Source of the DNA: an uncultured Anaerotruncus sp.
GTDB taxonomy: Bacteria > Bacillota > Clostridia > Oscillospirales > Ruminococcaceae
NCBI GenBank assembly: GCA_904398655.1
Contig: CAJFPF010000047.1
Span: forward strand, 1-64,000
Length of the DNA stretch: 64,000 nucleotides
Reading direction: 5' to 3'
Shown here: positions 1-10,251 of the stretch, piece after piece
Numbering within the stretch: position 1 is the stretch's first letter
How the letters are laid out: each line of letters begins with the position of its first letter
Notes under the pieces: model-generated
The model's input: only the letters and a program-made list of their open reading frames with translations
What the model was told of the DNA's origin: nothing
Databases searched by the model: none
Translations under genes and position numbers: made by a program

Positions 1-147
1 TCACCGGTTGGACGGCGGCTTAATTAAGCCGCAAAAGCAAAATTATTGTTGTCGTCTAATTTTGAAAACGTCATACTTTTATAGAGGCGCATGCTCCTCT
101 ACTCGCTACCCCGACTTCACGATCCCCGTCGAAACCTTTACGGCCCC
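1..147 (-). ncRNA. ssrA: tmRNA (5' part; 3' part lies beyond the window edge)
   Basis: Minus strand starts GGGGCCGTAAAGGTTTCGACGGGG (typical tmRNA 5' end). Tag reading frame ends ...GAC GAC AAC AAT AAT TTT GCT TTT GCG GCT TAA = ...DDNNNFAFAA*. Lies directly downstream of smpB. Confidence 0.93.
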
Positions 148-193
148 AGATAGAATAGGCGTGACCTATCGGATAATTTTATTATAGCAGAAA

Positions 194-670
194 TCATCCT
201 CGCTGTCTATCACGTAGCGCGCGATCGATTTCCCGTTTCGCGTCCCGCTTGGCCATGTCCTCCCTTTTGTCGTGTAATTTTTTCCCTTTACATAGACCCA
301 ATTGGACTTTTACTCTGGAACCTTTGAAATAAAGGGAGAGAGGAATTAAGGTATAGCCCTGCTGGGCAACCAGTCCCATCAGCTTATGGATTTCCCGACG
401 ATGCATCAAAAGCTTTCTCGGGCGATAAGGGTCACGGTTGAACAAGTTTCCATGTTCATAGGGGGAGATATGCATCTGCTTAATGAACAACTCCCCATGG
501 TCTATATCACACCAGCTGTCCTTTAAATTACAGGAACCATTGCGCAAAGACTTTACCTCTGTGCCACATAGTTCAATCCCCGCTTCATAACTCTCCTCCA
601 CAAAGTAGTCATGACGGGCTTTCCGGTTCAAAGTAATCGTCTTCGTAGGAAGCTTTTCCAAACGCTTCAA
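194..670 (-). CDS. smpB: SsrA-binding protein SmpB
   Basis: Protein family pattern ([29 protein letters not shown]...), adjacent to tmRNA. Confidence 0.97.
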   Translation of the reverse strand: MKRLEKLPTKTITLNRKARHDYFVEESYEAGIELCGTEVKSLRNGSCNLKDSWCDIDHGELFIKQMHISPYEHGNLFNRDPYRPRKLLMHRREIHKLMGLVAQQGYTLIPLSLYFKGSRVKVQLGLCKGKKLHDKREDMAKRDAKREIDRALRDRQRG

Positions 671-696
671 TCCCCCTTTCCCTCAAAAATATCTTT

Positions 697-1092
697 CTAC
701 TGGCGAAATACCCACAATCGGCTGAACAAAAAATTGATCGCCAGAGTCACACAGGTGGAGAGCAGCATGGCAGGAAGTTCTGGGAGCCCAAAATAGCGAA
801 AGGCACCAATCAGCAGTATGCTGATCCCTAAAACTACCAAATTAGAGAGGACAAAGCGAGCCAATTCTACACTGAAAAAGCGGCGGGAAGAACGGAAGGT
901 CCAGCGGCGATTGATCAGATAACTATTCAGCATACCAGCGCAGTACCCCACCGTTTTGGAGAGATAGACGTTGGCACCCACTACCATCAATAGAAGGGTA
1001 GAGGCCGCCATATCGATCAGGGTATTGCAAACACCGGTAATGCCAAATTTGATTAGCCGTTTTAACTCTTCTTTTCCCTGCTTCCAGTCCAA
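697..1092 (-). CDS. GtrA-like family membrane protein
   Basis: 131 aa, four TM-like segments, 'KFGITGVCNTLIDMAA...NRRWTFRSS...' GtrA pattern. Confidence 0.85.
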   Translation of the reverse strand: MDWKQGKEELKRLIKFGITGVCNTLIDMAASTLLLMVVGANVYLSKTVGYCAGMLNSYLINRRWTFRSSRRFFSVELARFVLSNLVVLGISILLIGAFRYFGLPELPAMLLSTCVTLAINFLFSRLWVFRQ

Positions 1093-1114
1093 TGGTACCG
1101 TTTGCCCTCCCCCA

Positions 1115-1711
1115 TCAAATCTCGTTGCGTCCTTCCAAAGCTCGAGAGAGCGTCACCTCGTCTGCATATTCCAGATTGCCGCCTACAGGGATTCCATAGG
1201 CCAAACGGGTCACCTTCACTCCCATGGGCTTCAACAGGCGGGCCAGATAAATAGCGGTAGCCTCCCCCTCCACAGTGGGATTGGTGGCCATCACAACCTC
1301 CTTGACCGTGCCGTCCAACCGAGCAAGCAATTCCTTGATGCAGAGCTGATCCGGGCCAATTCCGTCCATCGGGGAGATGAGGCCATGCAACACATGATAA
1401 AGCCCATGATATTCCCTGGTGCGCTCAAAGGCGATCACATCCTGGGAATTTTCCACCACGCAGATCACCGTCCGGTCTCGGGTCTCATCTGAACAGACAG
1501 GGCACAGCTCCTTCTCTGTCAAGCTTTGGCAGATCTGGCAACGCTTAATCTTTTCATGAGCCTCCAAAATAGCTCCCGCAAATTCAGCTGCTTTTTCTTT
1601 TGGGAGAGCCAGCACATAGAACGCCAGACGCTGGGCCGTTTTTCTACCGATGCCCGGCAGACGTTCAAACTGCTCCACCAACTTTGTCAGAGGCAGTACA
1701 TTATATGCCAT
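1115..1711 (-). CDS. recR: Recombination protein RecR
   Basis: [30 protein letters not shown]; zinc finger [16 protein letters not shown]; Toprim-like region. Start trimmed from the ORF to Met at 1711. Confidence 0.96.
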   Translation of the reverse strand: MAYNVLPLTKLVEQFERLPGIGRKTAQRLAFYVLALPKEKAAEFAGAILEAHEKIKRCQICQSLTEKELCPVCSDETRDRTVICVVENSQDVIAFERTREYHGLYHVLHGLISPMDGIGPDQLCIKELLARLDGTVKEVVMATNPTVEGEATAIYLARLLKPMGVKVTRLAYGIPVGGNLEYADEVTLSRALEGRNEI

Positions 1712-1718
1712 CGCTATC

Positions 1719-2066
1719 TCAAACGACTCCTGGAATCTGCAGGCCGTTGGTAATTTTGTCCATCTCGGCGTTTGTGGTCTCCTCCACCGTGCGGATTGCT
1801 TCATTTACCGCCGCCACAATCAGATCTTGGAGCATCTCCACATCCTCAGGATCCACAATTTCTGGTTTTAAGGTGATCGATTTGACCTCCTTCTTGCCGG
1901 AAATCACCACTTCCACCATACCGCCGCCAGCAGTTGTGGTAAACTCCCGTTCAGCCAGCTCCTCCTGCTTTTCTTTCATCTGTTCCTGCATCTTTTGCGC
2001 CTGGCGGATCATTGCCTGCATGCTCTGCGGGCCGCCGCCCATTCCCTGAGGAAGTCTTGCTTTCAT
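1719..2066 (-). CDS. YbaB/EbfC family nucleoid-associated protein
   Basis: [30 protein letters not shown]...; between dnaX and recR as is typical. Confidence 0.94.
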   Translation of the reverse strand: MKARLPQGMGGGPQSMQAMIRQAQKMQEQMKEKQEELAEREFTTTAGGGMVEVVISGKKEVKSITLKPEIVDPEDVEMLQDLIVAAVNEAIRTVEETTNAEMDKITNGLQIPGVV

Positions 2067-2097
2067 TGTAAAATCCCTCCAAATGAATTCAATAAGA

Positions 2098-3711
2098 TTA
2101 GGTCACATCAATAGGAACATTCCATTCACGAGCCCGCTTCAGCACCCCTTCTACGGGATCAGCCGGAACGGCTTGCTCTGCAATCGTATATTTTTCTGAA
2201 CGGAACGGCCCTAGGTGAAACTTTTGTCCCGTCACTGCAAAAATGGCATTGCGCAGGCTCTCCTTCGCAGCAACGCTGGTCCTCAGCAACATCAAAAACA
2301 AATCATTTTTGCAGTCAACCAACATCAAATCCCCACTGGTGAAAGCTTTGGAATCCACCATTGCCCCATAGAGCGCGGGATTGATTTTTTGTAGCTCCTC
2401 CAACACCCTCCCCCAATTGGGAAAAGGGACAACCTCTTGACTGGATGGCGCAGGTTTTGACGGCTCCGACGCTTTAACCTGTACGGAAGAAGCTGTTGCG
2501 GTAGGCGAGGGCGCCGTTGATGCAGGCATCTCTGCTTTTGAGGAAACCTCCGGAGTGGACAAAACGCCTGATCGGAACTGACGCTCCAACTTCTCCATCC
2601 GGGCATAAACGCCTTCCAATCCTCTCCCCAACTGCTCGTCTCCCAGGCGGATCACTGCCATCTCAAACTCTGTACGTTTGAAGGACGTGCGGGAAAGCTT
2701 ACCCATGGTCTCTTGGAGCACATCCAAAGCATAGAGGATCCGTCCCAAGGATATCCCCTTTGCCTGGATCTCCAAATGCTCCAAATCTTCCGGAGTTTCT
2801 TGTAACAGCTCTTCCGGGGATTTTACCGTTTTCACAATCATCAGATCCCGAAAATGCCCTGCCAATTGTTCACACAGCTGGGTAAAATCCGCTGAATTTT
2901 CACTGAGATGGTCGATTACTTGCAACGCCTGGCCTGGCTGGCCCGCAATAATTGCATCTGAGAGGGAAAAAATCTGTTCCTGACCAGCCAATCCAGCTGC
3001 TTCTGTCACCGACTGAACGGTAATGTTGGAGCCATAAGAGGCGCATAAATCTAAAAGGGAGAGGGCATCCCGCATCCCACCATCGGATAGGCGGGCGATG
3101 AGCAAAGCCGCATCCTCCGCCAAAGAGAATCCCTCCTGCTGCCCCACATACAGCAGCCTGTCCGCAATGATCCGGGACCGGATCCGCTTAAAGTCAAACC
3201 GCTGACACCTAGAGAGGATGGTTGGCAGAACCTTATGCACTTCTGTAGTGGCCAAAATGAATACCACATGGGCCGGCGGCTCCTCCAAAATTTTGAGCAG
3301 CGCATTGACGGCTCCTGCTGAAAGCATGTGACATTCATCCAAGATGTACACCCGGTATTTTGCCACTGCGGGAAGGAAAAACGCCTCCTCCCGCAGTTGA
3401 CGGATGCTGTCCACCCCATTGTTGCTGGCGGCATCGATTTCCACGACGTCTAAAATAGAACCATCATCGATTCCCTGACAGATATCACATTGGTTGCAGG
3501 GATTTCCATCCACAGGATTCCTACAGTTAATCGCCTTTGCGATGATTTTGGAACAGGTGGTCTTCCCTGTCCCCCGGGAACCGGTAAAGAGGTAGGCGTG
3601 GGAAAACTTACCAGACGCCACCTCGTGTTTCAAGGTGGTGGTAATATGCTCCTGCCCCACCACATCATCAAACGTCTTTGGACGCCATTTTCGGTAGAGC
3701 GCCTGGTACAA
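2098..3711 (-). CDS. dnaX: DNA polymerase III subunit gamma/tau
   Basis: YQALYRKWRPKTFDDVVGQEHITTTL; Walker A GSRGTGKTT; likely TTG start at 3711 behind AAAGGAGG. Confidence 0.96.
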   Translation of the reverse strand: MYQALYRKWRPKTFDDVVGQEHITTTLKHEVASGKFSHAYLFTGSRGTGKTTCSKIIAKAINCRNPVDGNPCNQCDICQGIDDGSILDVVEIDAASNNGVDSIRQLREEAFFLPAVAKYRVYILDECHMLSAGAVNALLKILEEPPAHVVFILATTEVHKVLPTILSRCQRFDFKRIRSRIIADRLLYVGQQEGFSLAEDAALLIARLSDGGMRDALSLLDLCASYGSNITVQSVTEAAGLAGQEQIFSLSDAIIAGQPGQALQVIDHLSENSADFTQLCEQLAGHFRDLMIVKTVKSPEELLQETPEDLEHLEIQAKGISLGRILYALDVLQETMGKLSRTSFKRTEFEMAVIRLGDEQLGRGLEGVYARMEKLERQFRSGVLSTPEVSSKAEMPASTAPSPTATASSVQVKASEPSKPAPSSQEVVPFPNWGRVLEELQKINPALYGAMVDSKAFTSGDLMLVDCKNDLFLMLLRTSVAAKESLRNAIFAVTGQKFHLGPFRSEKYTIAEQAVPADPVEGVLKRAREWNVPIDVT

Positions 3712-3741
3712 ACGGTATTCCCTCCTTTGACAAATAGAAAC

Positions 3742-3884
3742 GGCGTATGCCCACAAATGCAGGCATGCAGATTACCTGCGGCGCACATTGCAAACCGCTT
3801 AATGCTGCTCGGTTCCCCGCCTGACATGGTTCACGGTGCTCTGTCGCACAGGACCCGCATGCCCGCATGTCTGGGCACACACCG
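3742..3884 (-). ncRNA. ffs: Signal recognition particle RNA (small type)
   Basis: Minus strand contains GTGAACCATGTCAGG-CGG-GGAA-CCG-AGCAGCA (SRP domain IV with GGAA tetraloop); ends pair (GTGTGCCCA.../...TGGGCATAC); immediately upstream of dnaX. Confidence 0.9.
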
Positions 3885-3908
3885 GTCATGCTGATTACAT
3901 GCTGGAAT

Positions 3909-3937
3909 ATTATAGCATAGGCGCCTCAAAAATGCAA
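3909..3937 (-). promoter_or_regulatory. Sigma-A type promoter for ffs
   Basis: Minus strand TTGCAT-N17-TATAAT just upstream of the SRP RNA. Confidence 0.7.
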
Positions 3938-3962
3938 CCCCTGCCGCTCGGGAGGCAAAATG

Positions 3963-3984
3963 AACCGCCCTTTAAAGGGCGGTC
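3963..3984 (-). terminator. Palindromic hairpin downstream of DegV gene
   Basis: ACCGCCCTTTAAAGGGCGGT. Confidence 0.5.
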
Positions 3985-3988
3985 AAAA

Positions 3989-4867
3989 TCAGCGTCGCTT
4001 TGCATAGAAAAAGAGCGCTACTGTGCCTGGTCCCGAATGGGCGCCAATGGTGGGGCCCACATAGCTGATGGTGTAGTCGTGAATGCCAAAACGCCTTTGG
4101 ACCTCATCAGCCACAAACTGTGCATCCTCCAAGCAATCCCCATGGCTCAGAGCGAAACAATCGCAATGCGCTGGATCCATTTGTTCCTCCATGCCATCCA
4201 CCAGACGCAATAGAGACTGCTTACGTCCTCGAACCTTTCCTGTGGGGATAAGACGGCCCAGGTCATCCACATGGAGCAGGGGCTTGATGCCCAGCATCGT
4301 CCCCATAATCGCCGCAGTGGCGGAAACCCGGCCTCCACGGCGGAGATGGTTTAGATCATCCACTGTAAATAAGTGGGCAAGGTGAGGGATATCCTCCCGG
4401 ATTCGGGCAGCGTTCTCCTCCAGCGAGAGGCCTAGCTCCTGATTTTGGACCGCCCGAGTCACCAGCATCCCCTGCCCTGCAGAAGCCGACAAGGAATCCA
4501 ACACCAAAATTTTTCGGTCCGGAAACTGCTCCCGCAGTTCTTCCGCTGCCAGGCAAACACTATTATACGTGCCCGAAAGAGCGGAGGAAAACATAATGCA
4601 TAGCAAATCCTGCCCTTGAACCAAATAAGGGGTCAAGCATTCTTTCGCCATCTCCAGGTTGACCTGTGCAGTGATCGGCATCTTTCCCTCCCGCATCAGG
4701 TGATAAAAAGCGGGACGGGAGAGCGCCGGGTCATTGCAACGATAGGTCCTGCCATCTAAAGTATAGGTCAGCTCCATCTCCAAAATGCTATGGGATGCCG
4801 CATATCCAGGTACCAGATCGGCGTTGGAGTCGGTTACAATCCGATAGGCCAATGGATGTTCTGTCAA
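3989..4867 (-). CDS. DegV family (fatty-acid-binding) protein
   Basis: YRIVTDSNADLVPGYA...; 'SALSGTYNSVCLA'; DegV pattern. Confidence 0.93.
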   Translation of the reverse strand: MTEHPLAYRIVTDSNADLVPGYAASHSILEMELTYTLDGRTYRCNDPALSRPAFYHLMREGKMPITAQVNLEMAKECLTPYLVQGQDLLCIMFSSALSGTYNSVCLAAEELREQFPDRKILVLDSLSASAGQGMLVTRAVQNQELGLSLEENAARIREDIPHLAHLFTVDDLNHLRRGGRVSATAAIMGTMLGIKPLLHVDDLGRLIPTGKVRGRKQSLLRLVDGMEEQMDPAHCDCFALSHGDCLEDAQFVADEVQRRFGIHDYTISYVGPTIGAHSGPGTVALFFYAKRR

Positions 4868-4955
4868 AATGGTTCCCCTCCCCGTTTCAAAACAATGCCA
4901 AAACTGGAATAGCTATAGAATAGCATATTTGGGTGGGAAAAACAAGGAACTTCCT

Positions 4956-6626
4956 CTATTTCAATTGGATTAAATGGATGGCGTCCGCAATTCGGCGAAA
5001 GATTGGGCCTGCCGCATCACTTCCCGACTCCCCGCCTTCCACCAACACCACGATGGCATACTGGGGCTGCTGTGCTGGATAATAGCCGGCAAACCAGGCG
5101 TGCACAATCTCGCTGTCCTCATCTTCCGGATCCAAATAAATGCCGGTTTGGGCGGATGCAGTTTTTCCACCCGCCGTCCCATAGAGAGGTTTTGCTTTGA
5201 CCCCGCTTCCCTCCTCCACATTGGATACCAAACAATCCCGTAGAATGTCGCTAGTGCGTTTAGAGATCACTCGGTTGGGTGCATAGGAGGGGGTATGGTT
5301 CAAGAAGGTCTCCCCATCATCGGTGAACCCCGCCACCAATCGAGGAGTTACCGCATATCCCCCATTGGCCACAGTGGAGATCATCTGGGCAATTTGTACC
5401 GGCGTCGCGGTCAAACTGCCCTGCCCAAAGGAGAGATTCGCTACCGCTGCCGGATCCCGCAGTTCGTTGTCGGAGGGTAATGTTCCGCTCTGGGTGGAGA
5501 GGTCCTCCGAAAAAACTGCAGCCTTTGAAAAACCGATCTCCCGCGCCAGGGAAACTATGGGCTTTCCTCCAACCTCCAGTCCTAGATTGATAAAAAAGGG
5601 ATTACAGGAAATTTCAATGGCCTTCTTTAAGTCGATCTCCCCATGGCCAATCCGCCAGTGACAGTGAAAAATCTGTCCGTTCACATCCACCGCCCCTACA
5701 CAAGTGTAGGGGGTATCCTTTCCATAGCCGTTTTCCAGTGCCGCAGCAGCTGTCACCAGTTTGAAGGTGGAACCCACATTATATTGGGAAAATGCCCGAT
5801 TCACAAAGGGGCTATTGGGATCATAGAGACTTTCCGCCAGTTGGTTGGCATCATAAGCAGGTACTGAGACCACGGCCGCCAAATCGCCAGTGTTCACATC
5901 CATCACGACAGCAGCCCCCTTCTCCACCCCCTCCATCGCCGTCTGTGCTGCACGTTGGATATCGGCATCCAGAGTCAGCACCACTCCTCCGGGGTTTTGA
6001 TAATTCTCCCGGACGACCTCCGGCATCGTATCCGCTCGCAGAGCCTGCCCCGAGGCGTCCAAAGTGTACCGTAAACTCAATGAACCCTCATATTGCTTTA
6101 AAATGGTATCATAGGATAGCTCTATTCCCGCCGCCCCATGATCCTGCTCTGGGCTCAAATAGCCAATCACATGGGGGGCCAGTTGCTCCTGACTATACCG
6201 ATCCTGTATCTCAAACATTTCAATATATGGGGCATAGATCCGCGCCTCCCCCAACTCCAATAAATAGGGGCGTGTCGCTTCCGGGTCAAACTCTATTGGA
6301 TGCCCATACTCGTTGATTGCCTCTGCTAGCGCGGTATTTGCCTCTGGAGAGGGTTGCACTGCCGCAACAGTCCTTCGGTGTGTTCCCACTAGGGGTACTA
6401 GATCACGGTCATAAATGACTCCTCGGCTGCGATCTACCTCCAATAGAAAGGCGCTCTGGGTATTGGCAGCAGAGGCCAACAGCTCCCCGCTGGAGAGGAC
6501 ATATAACCGGCAGAGCATCCCACTAAATACCAGAACCAAGGCAACATAGATTCCCATCATCCGTTTTCCCAAAATTGTTCCCTCCGCTTCCCAATTTCCT
6601 TTTAGTTTGGGCAGCAATGGTAACAT
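4956..6626 (-). CDS. Penicillin-binding protein, transpeptidase (PBP2/PbpA/FtsI-like)
   Basis: N-terminal TM; RSRGVIYDRD; active-site STFK; KTASAQTG motif. Confidence 0.92.
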   Translation of the reverse strand: MLPLLPKLKGNWEAEGTILGKRMMGIYVALVLVFSGMLCRLYVLSSGELLASAANTQSAFLLEVDRSRGVIYDRDLVPLVGTHRRTVAAVQPSPEANTALAEAINEYGHPIEFDPEATRPYLLELGEARIYAPYIEMFEIQDRYSQEQLAPHVIGYLSPEQDHGAAGIELSYDTILKQYEGSLSLRYTLDASGQALRADTMPEVVRENYQNPGGVVLTLDADIQRAAQTAMEGVEKGAAVVMDVNTGDLAAVVSVPAYDANQLAESLYDPNSPFVNRAFSQYNVGSTFKLVTAAAALENGYGKDTPYTCVGAVDVNGQIFHCHWRIGHGEIDLKKAIEISCNPFFINLGLEVGGKPIVSLAREIGFSKAAVFSEDLSTQSGTLPSDNELRDPAAVANLSFGQGSLTATPVQIAQMISTVANGGYAVTPRLVAGFTDDGETFLNHTPSYAPNRVISKRTSDILRDCLVSNVEEGSGVKAKPLYGTAGGKTASAQTGIYLDPEDEDSEIVHAWFAGYYPAQQPQYAIVVLVEGGESGSDAAGPIFRRIADAIHLIQLK

Positions 6627-6751
6627 TCATACAAAAACAACTGGGCATTGGTGAAAAAGAAGTTCCAAAAGATACATCCAGGAATATTCCAAACTGCTAT
6701 TCTCTTTTTTCTTCCAATATGGTAGAATAGAGGCCAGAATAACAGAGAATT

Positions 6752-7114
6752 TTGGGTGAGGGAGACATGGTTATGAAAGATATGATTGCATACTGCGGGT
6801 TGGACTGTGAAAGATGCGACGCATACCTTGCAACCATCAATAATGACCAAGCGTTGCGGGAAAAAACCGCAGAATTGTGGGCCAAATTGAATAACGCTCC
6901 TATTCTACCCGAACATATCAACTGTCAAGGTTGTCGTGTGGAGGGAGTAAAAACCATATTCTGCGACAGTCTTTGCGGCATTCGAAAGTGCGCACAAAAT
7001 AAAGGCGTAACAACATGCGGCGATTGCCCAGACATCAAAACCTGTCAGCTCATTGAATCGATTACCTCCAATAATCCCGAGGCTTTGAAAAATTTAAAGC
7101 TACAACAGGGGTAA
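6752..7114 (+). CDS. DUF3795 domain-containing protein
   Basis: MIAYCGLDCERCDAYLAT... with paired Cys motifs. Confidence 0.85.
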   Translation: MGEGDMVMKDMIAYCGLDCERCDAYLATINNDQALREKTAELWAKLNNAPILPEHINCQGCRVEGVKTIFCDSLCGIRKCAQNKGVTTCGDCPDIKTCQLIESITSNNPEALKNLKLQQG

Positions 7115-7297
7115 AATGAAACAACTGATAAAGCCCGACAGGTTCAGACCCCTTTTGGACACTTTTTATGGAGATTAAGATGAATGAGTAAAATATATGA
7201 TGTGTATATTTTAACCATCTCAAACTGGGGCGGAAGAGAATAGAAGCATACTTCTTTGGTTGAATAGAGGATGAATGGCTAAGGAGATCAATGGAGT

Positions 7298-7825
7298 ATG
7301 AGTAAATTAACGCTAAGGCCTATAATTTCTGATAAAGATAAGAACATATTTATTAAAGAAATTCAGGAAGCTTTTCAAAAAGCGTATGTGGAAGCATTTG
7401 GAGAGTTTGAAAAGGCTGTCCTCCCTATAGAAGATATCGAACAATCCTTTGACGCAAAAGGTTCTGAGGCCTATATTGCAGAAATTGACGGGACAAGAGT
7501 TGGTGGCGCAATCATAGTGATCGACAATAAAAGTGAATCCAATTCCCTTCATCTTTTATATGTCAAATCAGGCCTACAAAATGTTGGAAATGGATTCAAA
7601 ATATGGAGGGCCATTGAAGAGCTGCATCCTGAGACAAAGATTTGGGAGACACATACACCCTACTATGACAAACGGAACATCCATTTTTATATAAACCGTT
7701 GCGGTTTTAAGATTGTAGAATTTTTTAATCCCAGGCATAAAGACCCACACCAAACAAGTGATACTGCTGGAAATATTCCACTAGAAAACAATTACTTTTT
7801 TAGATTTGAAAAAGTAATGAAGTAA
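7298..7825 (+). CDS. GNAT family N-acetyltransferase
   Basis: GNAT-like 'LHLLYVKSGLQNVGNGFKIWRAIE...FYINRCGFKIVEFF'; RBS AAGGAG. Confidence 0.8.
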   Translation: MSKLTLRPIISDKDKNIFIKEIQEAFQKAYVEAFGEFEKAVLPIEDIEQSFDAKGSEAYIAEIDGTRVGGAIIVIDNKSESNSLHLLYVKSGLQNVGNGFKIWRAIEELHPETKIWETHTPYYDKRNIHFYINRCGFKIVEFFNPRHKDPHQTSDTAGNIPLENNYFFRFEKVMK

Positions 7826-7904
7826 GTAACTTCGTATTTGCAGGAACTAGTAAACGGAATCAAATGTCGAAAGAGTATGGCTCCCTTTGGAAAACCCTCA
7901 CGAG

Positions 7905-7947
7905 AAAAGGCGGTATGTCCCTTTCACGGGATGCATACCGCCTTTTT
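7905..7947. terminator. Bidirectional intrinsic terminator
   Basis: AAAAGGCGGTATG...CATACCGCCTTTTT between convergent genes. Confidence 0.85.
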
Positions 7948-7959
7948 CTTAGCGCATTG

Positions 7960-9267
7960 CTATACGGTTTTATTGAGGCAGCCCAAAGGAGCGCCATTTT
8001 GATCCTGCTCCTCCCAAAGGGAGACCTCCTGAATAAAATAGTCGATGTCTGCCTCTGTGTGGGCGTCCGAGAGAAAGATTGCCTCGAACTGGCTGGGAGC
8101 CAAATAGATCCCCTGTTCCAACAGGAACTTGAAATAACGGGCAAATCGAGCGGTGTCCGAACGCTTGGCAGAAGTATAATCCACCACAGGGTCTCCGGAG
8201 AAAAACATACAGCCCAGGGAACCTTCCTCTGTCACAACATTTTCCGGAGCTGCCCGCCGCAAGCCCTTCCATAAACGGTCCCCCAGCTGTTCTAGGTGGG
8301 TATAGACCTCTGGATGGGATTTTAGCCAACGCAGTTGGGCCAGACCAGCTGCCATCGCTACCGGATTTCCGCTGAGTGTTCCGGCCTGATAGACTGGGCC
8401 CGACGGAGAAATGAGACGCATGATCTCCCCTCTTCCCCCATAGGCGCCCACTGGCATCCCTGCGCCAATGATCTTACCAAAGGTGGTCAAATCTGCCAAT
8501 ACCCCATATCGCTCTTGCGCCCCTCCGGGAGCCAGGCGAAAGCCGGTAATCACCTCGTCAAAGATCAGCACTGCGCCATATTGATCGCACAAGCTCCGCA
8601 ACCCCGGCAAAAACCCCTCCTTGGGAGGGACCACACCCATATTGGCTGCCAGCGGCTCTACCACCAGAGCAGCAATGGAGTTGGGATGCTCTATAAACAG
8701 CCGTTCCACACTCTCCAAGTCATTGTAGGTGGCGGTCAGTGTATCCTGGGCGCAAGCGGCGGGAACACCAGCGCTGTCTGGAATGCCTGCGGTCATAACG
8801 CCGGAGCCGGCTTTTACCAACATCCCATCACTGTGTCCATGATAGCAACCCGCAAATTTGATCACCTGATCCCGCCCAGTATAACCCCTGGCCGCCCGAA
8901 TGGCGCTCATCACCGCCTCTGTCCCTGAGTTGACCATCCGGACCATTTCCACCGAAGGGGCCATGGAACAGATCAGCTCTGCCATCTCCACCTCTTGCTG
9001 GGTTGCGGCACCAAAACTGAGTCCGTCTTTCACCGCCCGTTCCACTGCCTCCAGAACAGCAGGATGGTTGTGGCCCAAAATCATAGGGCCCCAGGATCCC
9101 ACGTAATCCACATAGGATCTCCCATCCACATCGTAGATCCGCTGCCGGTCCGCCCGCTGGATAAAGCGAGGGGTCAGCCCAACCGACCCAAAAGCCCGTA
9201 CAGGGCTGTTAACGCCTCCGGGAATCCGTTCCAACGCCCGTGCAAATAGTTCTTCTGATTTTCCCAT
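7960..9267 (-). CDS. hemL: Glutamate-1-semialdehyde 2,1-aminomutase
   Basis: ARALERIPGGVNSPVRAF...; PLP Lys region TTFGKIIGAGMPVGAYGG. Confidence 0.97.
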   Translation of the reverse strand: MGKSEELFARALERIPGGVNSPVRAFGSVGLTPRFIQRADRQRIYDVDGRSYVDYVGSWGPMILGHNHPAVLEAVERAVKDGLSFGAATQQEVEMAELICSMAPSVEMVRMVNSGTEAVMSAIRAARGYTGRDQVIKFAGCYHGHSDGMLVKAGSGVMTAGIPDSAGVPAACAQDTLTATYNDLESVERLFIEHPNSIAALVVEPLAANMGVVPPKEGFLPGLRSLCDQYGAVLIFDEVITGFRLAPGGAQERYGVLADLTTFGKIIGAGMPVGAYGGRGEIMRLISPSGPVYQAGTLSGNPVAMAAGLAQLRWLKSHPEVYTHLEQLGDRLWKGLRRAAPENVVTEEGSLGCMFFSGDPVVDYTSAKRSDTARFARYFKFLLEQGIYLAPSQFEAIFLSDAHTEADIDYFIQEVSLWEEQDQNGAPLGCLNKTV

Positions 9268-10250
9268 CAGCCAATCCTCCCCTCATCCATCCAACCGGCC
9301 AATTCTTTGGCGTAGTAGGTAATCAACATGGTGGCCCCCGCCCGGAAAACCGCCAGCGCAGACTCACAGGCCACCGCCACCTCATCAATCAATCCGGCTT
9401 TCGCAGCCGCTTTTATCATGGCATATTCCCCACTGACACTATAGGCGGCAAGAGGCAAATCAAACCGCTCCCGTACCCGGTAGACAATGTCCAGATAGGA
9501 CATCGCTGGCTTTACCATCAATGCGTCCGCCCCCTGCTGAACATCCAACTCCGCCTCCCTCAGGGCCTCCCGGGGATTGTGGTAATCCATCTGATAGCCC
9601 CGCCGGTCTCCAAAGGAGGGAGCCGAGCCCGCTGCATCTCGGAAGGGACCATAGAAGGAAGAAGCGAACTTCACCGCATAGGACATAATAGGCAAATCAG
9701 AAAAGCCTTCCCGGTCCAAAGCGCGGCGCATGGAGAGGATCCGTCCATCCATCATATCTGAGGGCGCCACCATATCTGCTCCCGCACTGGCGTGGGAAAG
9801 GGCGGTCCGATTGAGCACCTCCAGGGTCTGGTCGTTGTCCACCTCCTGCCCCTTCAGGATCCCACAATGTCCATGGGAGGTATATTCGCACATACACACG
9901 TCGGTGATTAGATAGAGATCTGGGAACTCCCGTTTTGCAATCCGCAGAGCCTGTTGGACCGCCCCCTGGTCGTCCCAAGCGCCACTTCCACAGGCATCCT
10001 TATGGGCCGGAAGCCCGAAAAACAACACCGCCGGGACACCCGCTCGCTGCACCTTCTCCAACTCAATAGAAACCCTATCGGGGCTGTAGTGAAACTGCCC
10101 CTCCAGAGAGGGGATGGGATCCACAATACCGTGCCCCTCCTGCACAAAAATCGGATAGATCAAAGAGGATTTTGAGACCCGTGTCTCCCGCACCATTCCC
10201 CGGATGGCAGGATTTTTCCGTAGTCTCCGCGGTCTTTCCAGTAGTTCCAT
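9267..10250 (-). CDS. hemB: Porphobilinogen synthase
   Basis: RPRRLRKNPAIRGMVRET...; ALMVKPAMSYLDIV; start trimmed to Met at 10250. Confidence 0.97.
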   Translation of the reverse strand: MELLERPRRLRKNPAIRGMVRETRVSKSSLIYPIFVQEGHGIVDPIPSLEGQFHYSPDRVSIELEKVQRAGVPAVLFFGLPAHKDACGSGAWDDQGAVQQALRIAKREFPDLYLITDVCMCEYTSHGHCGILKGQEVDNDQTLEVLNRTALSHASAGADMVAPSDMMDGRILSMRRALDREGFSDLPIMSYAVKFASSFYGPFRDAAGSAPSFGDRRGYQMDYHNPREALREAELDVQQGADALMVKPAMSYLDIVYRVRERFDLPLAAYSVSGEYAMIKAAAKAGLIDEVAVACESALAVFRAGATMLITYYAKELAGWMDEGRIG

Positions 10251-10251
10251 T

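Noticed and set aside
2400-2650. Programmed frameshift site in dnaX (A AAA AAG type)
   Set aside because: No slippery A/T heptamer with a downstream hairpin seen in the linker region of dnaX.
3490-4213. ORFs 3490-3894(+), 3630-3827(-), 3668-3889(-), 3836-4213(+)
   Set aside because: They overlap the SRP RNA, the dnaX 5' end or the degV coding strand; compositionally spurious.
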